Under the pieces are notes generated by a model. It had not been told where the DNA came from, made no database searches, and saw only the letters and a program-made list of their open reading frames with translations. Both the position numbers and the translations under genes were made by a program. Shown here piece by piece: positions 34,830-43,631 of a stretch of 64,000 nt of DNA. Source of the DNA: Thalassospira sp. ER-Se-21-Dark (GTDB lineage: Bacteria > Pseudomonadota > Alphaproteobacteria > Rhodospirillales > Thalassospiraceae); the NCBI RefSeq assembly GCF_017922435.1, contig NZ_VDEZ01000003.1:248001-312000 (forward strand), in the 5' to 3' direction. Numbering within the stretch: position 1 is the first letter of the stretch; each line of letters begins with the position of its first letter.

Positions 34830-35312
34830 CTATTTCAGCGACCCCAGAACCGCCAGACTTTCATAGCGTTTGATATAGGGTTCATGAAAAACCCGCTCGA
34901 CAAATGCGCTGTATTCTTCCATGTCGCTGACCTGGATGCGCAGCACAAAATCATGCGCTCCGGTGACATGATGACACTGCACAACCTCAGGCATTCTGCC
35001 GAATTCCTCGCGCATCAGCATATACCGATCCGGGCGATCACGCTCCATGGTCAGAAGCACGATCACCATCATCTTCTTGCCAAACACCTTGGGCGACACG
35101 ATCGCAACGTCGCGCTCAATCACCCCGGTTTCACGCAGGCGCTGCACCCGGCGCAAACAGGCCGCCGATGAAAGACCAACTTTCGCGGACAGCTCATTAC
35201 CTGTTAAGCGACTGTTTTCCTGCAACAATTCCAGCAGGCGATAGTCAAATTTATCGAGTTCCGCCAAGGTCCAATATCCCAAACGACGCTGTAACAACCT
35301 TCGGATAAACAT
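34830..35312 (-). CDS. Lrp/AsnC-family transcriptional regulator
   Basis: The 160-residue protein has an AsnC-type helix-turn-helix (about 20-65, LDKFDYRLLELLQENSRLTGNELSAKVGLSSAACLRRV) and a C-terminal RAM domain (about 85-155, HHVTGAHDFVLRIQV). Such proteins sense amino acids. The annotated start at 35312 gives a basic 15-residue extension before the usual start; a TTG at 35267 would give a more typical N-terminus and may be the real one. It is divergent from a DUF1127 gene with a 167-base spacer and is not clearly tied to the flanking operons. Confidence 0.85.
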   Translation of the reverse strand: MFIRRLLQRRLGYWTLAELDKFDYRLLELLQENSRLTGNELSAKVGLSSAACLRRVQRLRETGVIERDVAIVSPKVFGKKMMVIVLLTMERDRPDRYMLMREEFGRMPEVVQCHHVTGAHDFVLRIQVSDMEEYSAFVERVFHEPYIKRYESLAVLGSLK

Positions 35313-35479
35313 GACCGAAGCAGCCCGCGAAAGAAAATCGTTTTTACAGATTCTTTGCGAAAATCTCGCACGGATTTGCGAAGTTTGCGCGCCGTTTCAC
35401 ATAAGCCAGACGTAAATTGTTTGTGGGTCCGAAGGAAACTTTGTCCCCTTATTAGCAAACAAACTAGCGAGCCAGCATC

Positions 35480-35713
35480 ATGCCAGCACAGTTTACAAAT
35501 GGATCCCTCGTCGCCACCACCAATGTCGCGCCGGTATCAGGCGTAACCATCTGGCGCTGGCTCGTCCTTTTCCCGCGCAAATGGGCACAGGCCTACAAGG
35601 TCGCCCGTGATGCGGAAATGCTTCGCAACGCCCCGCGCGAAGTGCTTGAAGACATCGGCATTGCCCGCAAAGACGTCGCGTTCGTCTGCGAACATGGCCA
35701 CCTGCCGAGATAA
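35480..35713 (+). CDS. DUF1127 (YjiS-like) small protein
   Basis: The 77-residue protein ends with a DUF1127 pattern, WAQAYKVARDAEMLRNAPREVLEDIGIARKDVAFVCEHG. In this family an arginine-rich helix is followed by the L-x-D-I-G-x-x-R motif. Members in alphaproteobacteria affect RNA turnover and phosphate or stress responses, but the role of this copy is unknown. The N-terminal 20 residues are poorly conserved, and a start at a later codon is possible. It is a single gene followed by a terminator. Confidence 0.72.
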   Translation: MPAQFTNGSLVATTNVAPVSGVTIWRWLVLFPRKWAQAYKVARDAEMLRNAPREVLEDIGIARKDVAFVCEHGHLPR

Positions 35714-35764
35714 CGACCTCTCTCATTAACGGTCATCAGGCGCCTCACCTGACGGACCAGCTAG

Positions 35765-35804
35765 AAAAGCCTGTCGGTGTCCCATGCACTGGCAGGCTTT
35801 TTGT
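35765..35804 (+). terminator. Terminator after the DUF1127 gene
   Basis: The stem AAAAGCCTG (35765 onward) pairs with CAGGCTTTT ending at about 35801, followed by TTGTTTTG. It is about 50 bases after the DUF1127 stop. Confidence 0.75.
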
Positions 35805-36003
35805 TTTGATCACTTTTTCCTCTCCGACGTCCCGCGCCATCGTCCTTAAATCCCTTGGCAGACTGCCTGTATAGCCCCGCAGCCAGCCGGGAGATCGCCA
35901 TCACATCTGCACCAAATAACGTATTCCGGGCGTTTACCGCTTGGTTACCTGCCCCCACGCGATGATCAGGCATAACAAGCCAAAAGAGAGAGATGAGGCG
36001 GTC

Positions 36004-36465
36004 ATGCAATATCAGCTTAAGATCAATGGAGAATCCCGTACCGTTGATGTCGAACCGGGCACACCGCTGCTTTGGGTTCTGCGCGACGAACTGCAACTTA
36101 CCGGCACCAAGTTTGGTTGCGGCGTTGCCTATTGCGGTGCCTGCACCGTGCATGTCGACGGTTACCCGACCCGTTCCTGCCAGACCTTTGTCGAGGATGC
36201 GGTCGATAGCGAAATCACCACCATCGAAGGTGCAACCGACAAGGTCGCCAAGGCGGTTCAGGCCGCATGGCAGGAAAAAGATGTCGTGCAGTGCGGCTGG
36301 TGCCAGTCCGGTCAGATCATGTCGGCCATCGGCCTTCTGACCGAAAACCCCAATCCGACCGATGAGGAAATCAAGGATTACATGTACGGCAATGCCTGCC
36401 GCTGTGTGACCTATGTCCGCATCAACGAAGCCATCAAGCTCGCATCTGAAAAGCTGGAGGCCTAA
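36004..36465 (+). CDS. Molybdenum hydroxylase [2Fe-2S] subunit (IorA-like)
   Basis: The 153-residue protein carries two [2Fe-2S] clusters of the xanthine dehydrogenase family. The plant-ferredoxin-type set is Cys39, Cys44, Cys47 and Cys59 (FGCGVAYCGACTVHVDG). The second set is Cys97, Cys100, Cys132 and Cys134 (QCGWCQSGQ and ACRCVTY). It passes electrons from the molybdopterin subunit encoded next, three bases downstream. The order of small subunit then large subunit without a FAD subunit is that of isoquinoline 1-oxidoreductase and the membrane-linked aldehyde dehydrogenases. The start at 36004 is set by the family N-terminus QYQLKINGE. Confidence 0.9.
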   Translation: MQYQLKINGESRTVDVEPGTPLLWVLRDELQLTGTKFGCGVAYCGACTVHVDGYPTRSCQTFVEDAVDSEITTIEGATDKVAKAVQAAWQEKDVVQCGWCQSGQIMSAIGLLTENPNPTDEEIKDYMYGNACRCVTYVRINEAIKLASEKLEA

Positions 36466-36468
36466 GCC

Positions 36469-38643
36469 ATGAACATCAACGTATCCCGTCGCGGCTTCCT
36501 TAAGGGATCGGCCGCTGGCGCCACAGCCCTTTTCGTCGGTGTGAATGCCAAGGGTGTTCTGGCCGCCGGAAGCTCGGTCACTGCCAATACCGACCTGAAC
36601 CCGTTTGTCAAAATTGATGCCGATGGCGTTGTCACGGTCATCATCAAACATTTCGAAATGGGTCAGGGAACGACCACCGGCCTGACCACCCTCGTCGCCG
36701 AAGAAATCGATGCCAACTGGGACAATGTCAAAACCGATTTCGCACCGGCCGATGATGTCCGCTACAAGAACCTGTTCTTTGGCGCGCAGGGGACCGGTGG
36801 TTCGACCTCGATTGCCAATTCATTCATGCAGTACCGCGAAGCTGGTGCTGCCGCGCGCGATCTGCTTGTCCGTGCCGCAGCCCAAAGCTGGGGTGTAGAT
36901 GCATCGGCCATCTCTGTTGAGAACGGCGTCATTTCATCGGGGGACAATTCCGGTCACTTTGGCGAATTCGTTGCGATCGCAGCAACCCTTGACGCCGTTG
37001 AAAAGCCGACGATCAAAACCCCGGATCAGTTCAAGCTGATCGGCAACGAAAAACTCCACCGCAAGGACAATCACGGCAAGACCACGGGGACCGCGATCTT
37101 TGCCATGGATGTCAATCTGCCCGGCATGATCTATGCCGCGATCATGCACAGCCCGAAATTCGGTGGCACTGTTGTTTCCTTCGATGACAGCGCGGCAAAG
37201 GATGTCGGTGGTTTCATCGCCGCACAGGTCCTGCCAAACAAGGCGGGTGTGGTTGCCTTTGGCAAAAACACCTGGTCGGCATTCCAGGCGCGTGATGCGC
37301 TTTCGGTTGAATGGGACTTCAGCGTTGCAGAAACCCGCAGCACCGATGCCCTGATCGCGGCCCATCAGGCCCTGCTTGATGAAAAGCCGGAATTCGAAAT
37401 CGGCCACGAAATCACGACCGAGAATGTCGCACCCTTGATCGAAGGTGCGTCAAAAACCATCGAGGCTGACTTCACCTTCCCGTATCTGGCGCATGCGTCA
37501 ATGGAATCGCTTAACTGCACGATTGAGCCAACCGATTTTGGTGTGCGTGTCCATGACGGTTGTCAGTTCCCGACCATCACCCGTCCGACGGTTGCGGCGA
37601 TCCTTGGGCTTAAGCCCGAACAGGTCGAAATCAAGACGCTTTATGCCGGTGGTTCGTTTGGCCGTCGTGCCAACCCAACTGCGGATTACAATGCCGAGGC
37701 CGCTATGGCCTTTGCCGTGTCGGGCAAGAAAGTCCCGGTCAAACTGGTCTGGAGCCGCGAAGACGACATGAAAGGCGGCTATTACCGCGCCATGTCAGCA
37801 CACCGGGCAAAGATTGGTCTGGATGCGGATGGCAAGATCGTCGGATGGGACCATCGCCTTGCGATCAAGTCGATCATGAAAGGCACAAGCTTTGAGGGCA
37901 TGATGGTCCGTGACGGGGTTGATGCGACCTCTGTCGAAGGCGTTTCCGAAAGCCTTTATGCCATCCCGAACCAGGCCATCGGCCTGACGGATTTCCATAA
38001 CCCGGTGCCGGTTCTTTGGTGGCGTTCGGTGGGACATACCCACACCGCCTATGCCATGGAAACCCTGATGGATATGGTCGCAGCCGAAAGCGGTCAGGAC
38101 CCGATCGAACTGCGTCTGGCCATGCTGGACGCAACACAGCCGAACCAGGCCCGCATGATTGAAGCCATCAAGCATGTGCGTGAAATTTCCGGATGGAAAG
38201 AAGGCGACAAGCGCGGCTTTGCCTGCCACTTCTCGTTCAATACCTGTGTCGCGGTTGTGGCGGATGTCTCGGTCGATGACACCAGCGTACATGTAAACAA
38301 GCTGTTCATGGCGGTTGAATGCGGTGTGGCTGTAAACCCCGATGTCATTCGCGCACAGATGGAAGGCGGCGCAGGCTACGGCCTGACAGCGATCTTGCGC
38401 AATCAGATCACCCTGACCGACGGTGAAGTCGATCAGTACAACTTCCCGGATTACGAATTGCTTCGTAATCCCGAAATGCCCGAAGTCGAGGTCGCCATCG
38501 TTCCATCAAACGGTGCACCGACCGGTGTTGGCGAACCGGGTCTGCCCCCAACCGGGCCGGCCGTTGCCAATGCGATCTTTGCGCAAACCGGCAAGCGGAT
38601 CCTGGATCTTCCCATGACCAAGGCTGGTTTCGACTTCGTGTAA
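36469..38643 (+). CDS. Molybdopterin-binding subunit of a molybdenum hydroxylase (IorB-like)
   Basis: The 724-residue protein begins with a twin-arginine signal, SRRGFLKGSAAGATALF, so the complex is exported folded to the periplasm. It has the paired aldehyde oxidase/xanthine dehydrogenase domains, with QGTTTGLTTLVAEE and GAQGTGGSTSI, and GGSFGRRANPTADYN. The catalytic glutamate is in TGVGEPGLPPTG (about residue 689). Such enzymes hydroxylate N-heterocycles or oxidise aldehydes with water as oxygen source. It follows the iron-sulfur subunit and is followed by xdhC and mocA homologues. Isoquinoline is only one possible substrate. Confidence 0.9.
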   Translation: MNINVSRRGFLKGSAAGATALFVGVNAKGVLAAGSSVTANTDLNPFVKIDADGVVTVIIKHFEMGQGTTTGLTTLVAEEIDANWDNVKTDFAPADDVRYKNLFFGAQGTGGSTSIANSFMQYREAGAAARDLLVRAAAQSWGVDASAISVENGVISSGDNSGHFGEFVAIAATLDAVEKPTIKTPDQFKLIGNEKLHRKDNHGKTTGTAIFAMDVNLPGMIYAAIMHSPKFGGTVVSFDDSAAKDVGGFIAAQVLPNKAGVVAFGKNTWSAFQARDALSVEWDFSVAETRSTDALIAAHQALLDEKPEFEIGHEITTENVAPLIEGASKTIEADFTFPYLAHASMESLNCTIEPTDFGVRVHDGCQFPTITRPTVAAILGLKPEQVEIKTLYAGGSFGRRANPTADYNAEAAMAFAVSGKKVPVKLVWSREDDMKGGYYRAMSAHRAKIGLDADGKIVGWDHRLAIKSIMKGTSFEGMMVRDGVDATSVEGVSESLYAIPNQAIGLTDFHNPVPVLWWRSVGHTHTAYAMETLMDMVAAESGQDPIELRLAMLDATQPNQARMIEAIKHVREISGWKEGDKRGFACHFSFNTCVAVVADVSVDDTSVHVNKLFMAVECGVAVNPDVIRAQMEGGAGYGLTAILRNQITLTDGEVDQYNFPDYELLRNPEMPEVEVAIVPSNGAPTGVGEPGLPPTGPAVANAIFAQTGKRILDLPMTKAGFDFV

Positions 38644-38731
38644 GAGATAACTGCTCGGGGGATCATTTTTCCCCCATCCCCCACCCCGTGGTTTCCCGGG
38701 CAGTTACCCTTTTGCTGAAAGGGCGAGGAAT

Positions 38732-39727
38732 ATGACCAATCAACTTTCTGCAATGCTTGGCACCTGGCAGGAAAACCGCGACAGCACTGAATGGGTGCTG
38801 GGAACGGTTTATCGCACCGAGGGATCTGCTTATCGCAAGGCCGGTGCCATGATGCTGATCAACGGTCACGGGCAACAGTTTGGACTGATAAGTGGCGGCT
38901 GCCTTGAGGCCGACATTATCCGCAATGCGCGCCGGGCCATGGTGACCGGAAAACCTGTCATGTTGACCTATGACGGCACTGACGAAGATGATCTGTCATT
39001 CAAACTTGGCGTGGGATGCGGCGGCACGGTCTATATCATGCTCCAGCCACTTGGCTCCGCGAATGATCTGGGCCTGGGCGATCTGTATGAAGCCCTGCAA
39101 AAACGTCAAAGCGGCCTCTATTTCCAGAAAATTGACGCGGTCGAAGGCTATTTCGAGGCTGGCGTGCTTTATGGGCAATGCCCGGCCCATATCGAAAACC
39201 GTGAAGACGGCAATTGGCTGGTGACACCGATCCAGCCTGAACCCCATGTTCTTGTGGTGGGGGGTGGCCTTGATGCCCGCCCGGTGATTGGCATTGCCCA
39301 TCAGATGGGCTGGCAAACAACGCTGGTCGATCCACGCCCGGCAAATGCCCGGGCTGAGCATTTCCCGACGGCGGGCACAATCCTGCGCAAGATTGATGGT
39401 GATTTGGCGACCTATGTGACCGATCACAAAGTCGATGCGGTTATTCTGATGGCCCATAGTGTTAGCATTGATGCCGCGGCCCTTGCGGTGCTTTGTGATG
39501 CACCGATCAAACATCTGTCCGCCCTTGGTCCACCCCATCGGTTTCGCGATGTTTTGAACGAAGCTGGCATTTCGCGGAATGATCTGGCATTTGATATTTC
39601 AAGTCCGGCGGGTCTCGACATCGGCGGACAACTTCCTGAAAGCATTGCTCTTTCGATGTTGTCAGGCATTCATGCCGCCCTGTTCAAGCAATCAGCGGCC
39701 CCGGCTTTGGCACAAGCCGCCGAATAA
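38732..39727 (+). CDS. XdhC/CoxI-family maturation protein
   Basis: The 331-residue protein has the XdhC N-terminal domain (VLGTVYRTEGSAYRKAGAMMLI, GLISGGCLEADI) and a C-terminal Rossmann domain (PHVLVVGGGLDARPV, TTLVDPRPANARAEHFP). XdhC binds the molybdenum cofactor, promotes its sulfuration and inserts it into the hydroxylase. That role agrees with its place 88 bases after the molybdopterin subunit gene. The signature cysteine in GGCLEAD is present. Confidence 0.88.
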   Translation: MTNQLSAMLGTWQENRDSTEWVLGTVYRTEGSAYRKAGAMMLINGHGQQFGLISGGCLEADIIRNARRAMVTGKPVMLTYDGTDEDDLSFKLGVGCGGTVYIMLQPLGSANDLGLGDLYEALQKRQSGLYFQKIDAVEGYFEAGVLYGQCPAHIENREDGNWLVTPIQPEPHVLVVGGGLDARPVIGIAHQMGWQTTLVDPRPANARAEHFPTAGTILRKIDGDLATYVTDHKVDAVILMAHSVSIDAAALAVLCDAPIKHLSALGPPHRFRDVLNEAGISRNDLAFDISSPAGLDIGGQLPESIALSMLSGIHAALFKQSAAPALAQAAE

Positions 39728-39737
39728 TGCGACCTTG

Positions 39738-40340
39738 ATGATGACGCCATGCACAGCCATCCCGAAACCGAAACTGGCCACGCTTCTTCTGGCAGCCGGG
39801 GAAAGTGCGCGCTTTGGCGGGCGTAAGCAGCTTGCCGATATCAATGGCAAACCCATGATCGAACATGCGCTTGATGCCCTGTCAGGGATGCCGAAGTCGG
39901 ACACCTTTGTGGTTCTTGGTGCCTATGGCGATGAAATCGCGCCGCGTCTTAAAAGTGGCGTAACGATTATCAGCAATGAACACTGGGCCACGGGGATGGG
40001 AAGCTCGATTGCGTGCGGCATGACGAAAATCGCGACCAACGGCGGATATGATGGCGTTTTGATAGCCCTGTGTGATCAGGTCAATCTGACCAGCGAGGAT
40101 TACACCCGATTGATCACAGCCTTTGACGGCAAACAGATTGTCGCAACCCGACACCAAGATGGGCTGGGCGTGCCTGCCATTTTCCCAAAATCTGTCTTTG
40201 ATGATTTGCAAAGCCTTGCCGGGCCGATTGGCGCGCGCAAAATCATCGACAGACATGCCGATAAGGTGATGGCCGTATCAATTGTAAATGCCGCACTTGA
40301 TATCGATACCCAAGATGATCTGAAGCAAGTGACAGACTAA
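39738..40340 (+). CDS. Molybdenum cofactor nucleotidyltransferase (MocA-like)
   Basis: The 200-residue protein has the nucleotidyltransferase motif TLLLAAGESARFGGRKQLADINGKPMIEHALD near its N-terminus and ALCDQVNLTSEDY as the metal-binding region. MocA-type enzymes attach CMP to the molybdenum cofactor for hydroxylases of the xanthine dehydrogenase family. The gene follows xdhC by 10 bases, so the set hydroxylase subunits, XdhC and MocA is complete. I use the ATG at 39738; a second ATG follows directly at 39741, and longer frames overlap xdhC. Confidence 0.85.
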   Translation: MMTPCTAIPKPKLATLLLAAGESARFGGRKQLADINGKPMIEHALDALSGMPKSDTFVVLGAYGDEIAPRLKSGVTIISNEHWATGMGSSIACGMTKIATNGGYDGVLIALCDQVNLTSEDYTRLITAFDGKQIVATRHQDGLGVPAIFPKSVFDDLQSLAGPIGARKIIDRHADKVMAVSIVNAALDIDTQDDLKQVTD

Positions 40341-40433
40341 CTTATGTGCCAAACAGGGCAACGGGGTGTTTCCTGCTGACCCGTCAGCTGAATTGCGGCA
40401 TGCTTGCATGTCTTGAAAAACGAGATGACGTGA

Positions 40434-41114
40434 ATGAAAGCAACCGCCCACATCATGGTCCTTTTGGTCGAGGACAATATGGATATCGCCGCCACCGTCA
40501 GTGACTATCTGACGATTGAAGGCGTTGAATGCGACCATGCCTATGATGGTGAAACCGCCTATCAGATGGCGCTGACCGGCGAATATGACGTCATCCTGCT
40601 TGATCTGATGTTGCCATTCCGTGATGGCATCAGCATCTGCAAGGCACTGCGCGACGAAGGGGTGGACACCCCGGTTCTTATGTTGACCGCGCGCGATACA
40701 CTTGATGACAAGATCGAAGGTTTCCAGGCCGGGGCGGATGATTATCTGGTCAAACCGTTTGAGCTTGAAGAGCTTCTTTTGCGCACGCGCGTTCTATCGC
40801 GTCGACGCAGTGGCGAGGTCAGGCGTTTCTCGCTTGGTGACCTGCTTATTGATTTTGAAAACCGTTCCGTGGTGCGGGCTGGCCAGAATATCAGTGTATC
40901 GCCAACGGGTTGGACCATTTTGGAAGTTCTGGCGCAAAACAGTCCGCAGGTTGTAACCCGTTCTCGTTTGTCGATGGCACTCTGGCAAGGCGATCCACCT
41001 GATACCAATGCGCTGAAGACACATCTTTACAAATTGCGTCATCGGATCGACAAACCGTTTGAGCAAAATCTGATTCACACCATTCCGGGCCAGGGCGTGG
41101 CCCTTCGCGAGTAG
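40434..41114 (+). CDS. OmpR-family response regulator
   Basis: The 226-residue protein has a receiver domain with phosphoacceptor Asp57 (DVILLDLMLP), the acidic pair Glu13/Asp14 and Lys107 (DDYLVKPFE). It is followed by a winged-helix DNA-binding domain (about 130-225, with VVTRSRLSMALW and HLYKLRHRID). It is the cytoplasmic partner of the sensor kinase that starts 5 bases downstream. It lies directly after the molybdenum hydroxylase genes, but nothing in the sequence links it to them. Confidence 0.92.
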   Translation: MKATAHIMVLLVEDNMDIAATVSDYLTIEGVECDHAYDGETAYQMALTGEYDVILLDLMLPFRDGISICKALRDEGVDTPVLMLTARDTLDDKIEGFQAGADDYLVKPFELEELLLRTRVLSRRRSGEVRRFSLGDLLIDFENRSVVRAGQNISVSPTGWTILEVLAQNSPQVVTRSRLSMALWQGDPPDTNALKTHLYKLRHRIDKPFEQNLIHTIPGQGVALRE

Positions 41115-41119
41115 CCGCT

Positions 41120-42451
41120 ATGAGCACATGTTGCGCACCCAAGACCCGATCCTTTTCCCGCTTTGTGCGCAATTACGTGCTGCTGGGTCTGGTGATTACG
41201 CTCGTGCTTTATACGGTGGTCGTCAATTTTTACATGCTGTATGGCAAGTGGATGGTGGCGTCCTTCCAGCTTCAGGTCATTGCCGAACAATATGACAATG
41301 AACTGGCCGAAAACCCCGAAGCCGCCTTGCCCAAGGGTTTCAATATTGAAACCTTCACCGGGTTTGATCAGCTGCCGGCAGAATTGCGCGCGCATGCAAC
41401 GCCAGACGATCTTGAGATTGGCGAGCTTTTCTATATCAACACCGACAAATATGCCGCCGAAGAAAACCCCGAAAACCCGGTCTTTCTGGTCTTCCCCTAT
41501 CAGCTGCGCAATGGGGATGACATCCTGATCCTGCAGACCTATCACGCCGGGGATGAAGACAGCATCTATTTCGTGCGCCTGCACAAGCTGGCCCTGCTGT
41601 CGATCCCGTTTGCCATGGCGGTGGTCGGCATCTTTGCCTGGTTCCTGTGGGTGATTGGCAAACGTCTGACCAAGCCATCCGAGAACCTTCAGAACTGGGC
41701 CAACAATCTGACGGCAGATAACCTGCGCGAACCGATCCCGGATTTCGGGTTTGAAGAGCTTAATGACGTTGCCCACGAACTGCATCGATCGGTTGATCAG
41801 ATCGACAAATTTGTTGCCCGTGAACGTGAATTCCTCCGTCAGGCCAGCCACGAGCTGCGCACGCCCGTTACCATTGTTTCGGGCAATGTCGAACTTCTGG
41901 AAAAAAGCCCGCTTAACGCAACGCAGGCACGCGTCATGGCCCGCATCAAACGCGCCAACCGCAACATGCAGCAATTGCTTGAAACGCTGTTGTGGCTGGG
42001 CCGTGACAATGCACCGCTTGGCCAAACCGAAACGATTAACATCAGCGCCTTCATCGAACAGGAAATCAGTGATCTTTCCTATCTGATGGAAGGCAAGCAC
42101 GTTACCTGCACATTTGAACCTGACAGCCGCGAAACCGAGATCGCGACCTCGCGCGCGGCACTGATGATTGTGGTGTCCAACTTGATCCGAAATGCGTTCC
42201 AGCACACGCCAAAGGGCGAGGTCAAGATCACGCTTTCCGGCACACAGATCTGCGTTGAAAACGCCATCCTGACCTGCAATGGTCAATGCGCGATGCCACA
42301 GGGCGAAGGCATTGGCCTGCAACTCGTCCGGCGTATTTGTGAACGTCTTGACTGGACCTGCACGCTTACGCATCTGCCCAATGGCGGCATGTCGGTTTGC
42401 CTCGATCCGGGCGCCGCAACATTGGTTAAACCTGAACCCGAACTGGTCTAA
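41120..42451 (+). CDS. Sensor histidine kinase
   Basis: The 443-residue inner-membrane kinase has membrane helices at about 18-42 and 157-180. They frame a periplasmic sensor loop of about 115 residues. A HAMP-like linker follows (about 181-232). The H-box is FLRQASHELRTPVT with His244, and the N-box NLIRNAFQHT is at about 354-363. The G2 region GEGIGLQLVRRI is clear, but the usual DxGxG G1 box is replaced by ICVENAILTCNGQC, so the nucleotide lid is unusual. It forms a pair with the response regulator just upstream. The signal is unknown. Confidence 0.9.
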   Translation: MSTCCAPKTRSFSRFVRNYVLLGLVITLVLYTVVVNFYMLYGKWMVASFQLQVIAEQYDNELAENPEAALPKGFNIETFTGFDQLPAELRAHATPDDLEIGELFYINTDKYAAEENPENPVFLVFPYQLRNGDDILILQTYHAGDEDSIYFVRLHKLALLSIPFAMAVVGIFAWFLWVIGKRLTKPSENLQNWANNLTADNLREPIPDFGFEELNDVAHELHRSVDQIDKFVAREREFLRQASHELRTPVTIVSGNVELLEKSPLNATQARVMARIKRANRNMQQLLETLLWLGRDNAPLGQTETINISAFIEQEISDLSYLMEGKHVTCTFEPDSRETEIATSRAALMIVVSNLIRNAFQHTPKGEVKITLSGTQICVENAILTCNGQCAMPQGEGIGLQLVRRICERLDWTCTLTHLPNGGMSVCLDPGAATLVKPEPELV

Positions 42452-42527
42452 ACAAACAGGTTATTGCCAAATCTGTTATCGAAAAAACCGCGACAAGCGT
42501 TTTGCTATCACCTATCGTGATGCCATC

Positions 42528-43436
42528 ATGGCATTCACCATTCGACAGCTTCAGTATTTCGTCGCCGTGGCCGAACAGGGAACTGTATCGGGGGCGGCGC
42601 ATATTCTGTCGATTTCGCAATCGGCCGTGACCGAGGCGATCAAGGAACTTGAAGCCGATCTGGGTGTTGCGCTGTTTGATCGTCATTCGCGCGGGCTTAA
42701 CATCACCCATAACGGCCATCAGTTCCTGCGCCATGCCACGACCATCCTTGCCAATGTCTCAGACGCCAAACAGGCGTTTGAGGAAACCGCACAAACCCAA
42801 AAGGGCGAATTGCATCTGGGCGTAACATCGCTGGTCGCGGGTTATGTGCTGTCTGATATTCTGGCACGCTATCGCCGTGCCTATCCGCAGATCACGGTAA
42901 GTGCGACCGAGGATAATGGCGACTACCTTGAACACCTTCTGATCGGTGGCGAGATTGATGTTGCCGTCATGGTGATTTCCAACCTTCGGGATCGTCTTGC
43001 ATTGCAATCTGAAATTCTTGAAGTTTCACCCTATCGGCTGTGGCTGCCGCTGGGACATAAACTTGCCACCGCACAAAGCATCACGCTTGATGATGTCACA
43101 TCCGAGCCGCTGATCATGCTGACCATCGACGAGATCGAGGAAGCAACAGGGAAGTTGCTGGGCGCGCTTGGTACCCGCCCCCGTGTTGCCTTCCGCACAA
43201 GGTCGGTTGAGGCGGTACGAAGCCTTGTTGCCACCGGGGCCGGATTGTCGCTTTTGCCTGATCTGGTCTATCGCCCCTGGTCGCTTGAGGGCGACCGGAT
43301 TGAAAGCCGCGATGTATCGGGTACGCTTCCAATGGTTCAGGTTGGCGTTGTCTGGCGAAAAGGCTCCCCCTTGTCCCAGGCGGCGCGTGATTTTATCGGT
43401 CTCGCACAGGCCCATCGCGCCACCCGCCTGCGTTAA
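42528..43436 (+). CDS. LysR-family transcriptional regulator
   Basis: The 302-residue protein has a LysR winged helix at about 6-65 (TIRQLQYFVAVAEQGTVSGAAHILSISQSAVTEAIKELEADLG) and an effector domain from about 90 on. The ATG at 42528 fits the family N-terminus; in-frame upstream codons overlap the kinase gene. It lies 195 bases upstream of the polyamine transporter operon on the same strand, so control of that operon by a polyamine or its breakdown product is likely (inference from position). Confidence 0.88.
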   Translation: MAFTIRQLQYFVAVAEQGTVSGAAHILSISQSAVTEAIKELEADLGVALFDRHSRGLNITHNGHQFLRHATTILANVSDAKQAFEETAQTQKGELHLGVTSLVAGYVLSDILARYRRAYPQITVSATEDNGDYLEHLLIGGEIDVAVMVISNLRDRLALQSEILEVSPYRLWLPLGHKLATAQSITLDDVTSEPLIMLTIDEIEEATGKLLGALGTRPRVAFRTRSVEAVRSLVATGAGLSLLPDLVYRPWSLEGDRIESRDVSGTLPMVQVGVVWRKGSPLSQAARDFIGLAQAHRATRLR

Positions 43437-43631
43437 ACACGCAGATATCATCACCAGCGAAATAAGAAAATCGTCGTGTAACAGGCCGTTACGCTGCGCC
43501 GCAACAGATATCGGAAAATCCGATAACGTATTTCTGATAAATGAAATTGTGAATGCTCCAGATCGGCGTAGGCTTGCCGTCGGGAAATAAAAGTCACGCG
43601 AACTGACGTCCTGCAACTGGGAGACATCACA

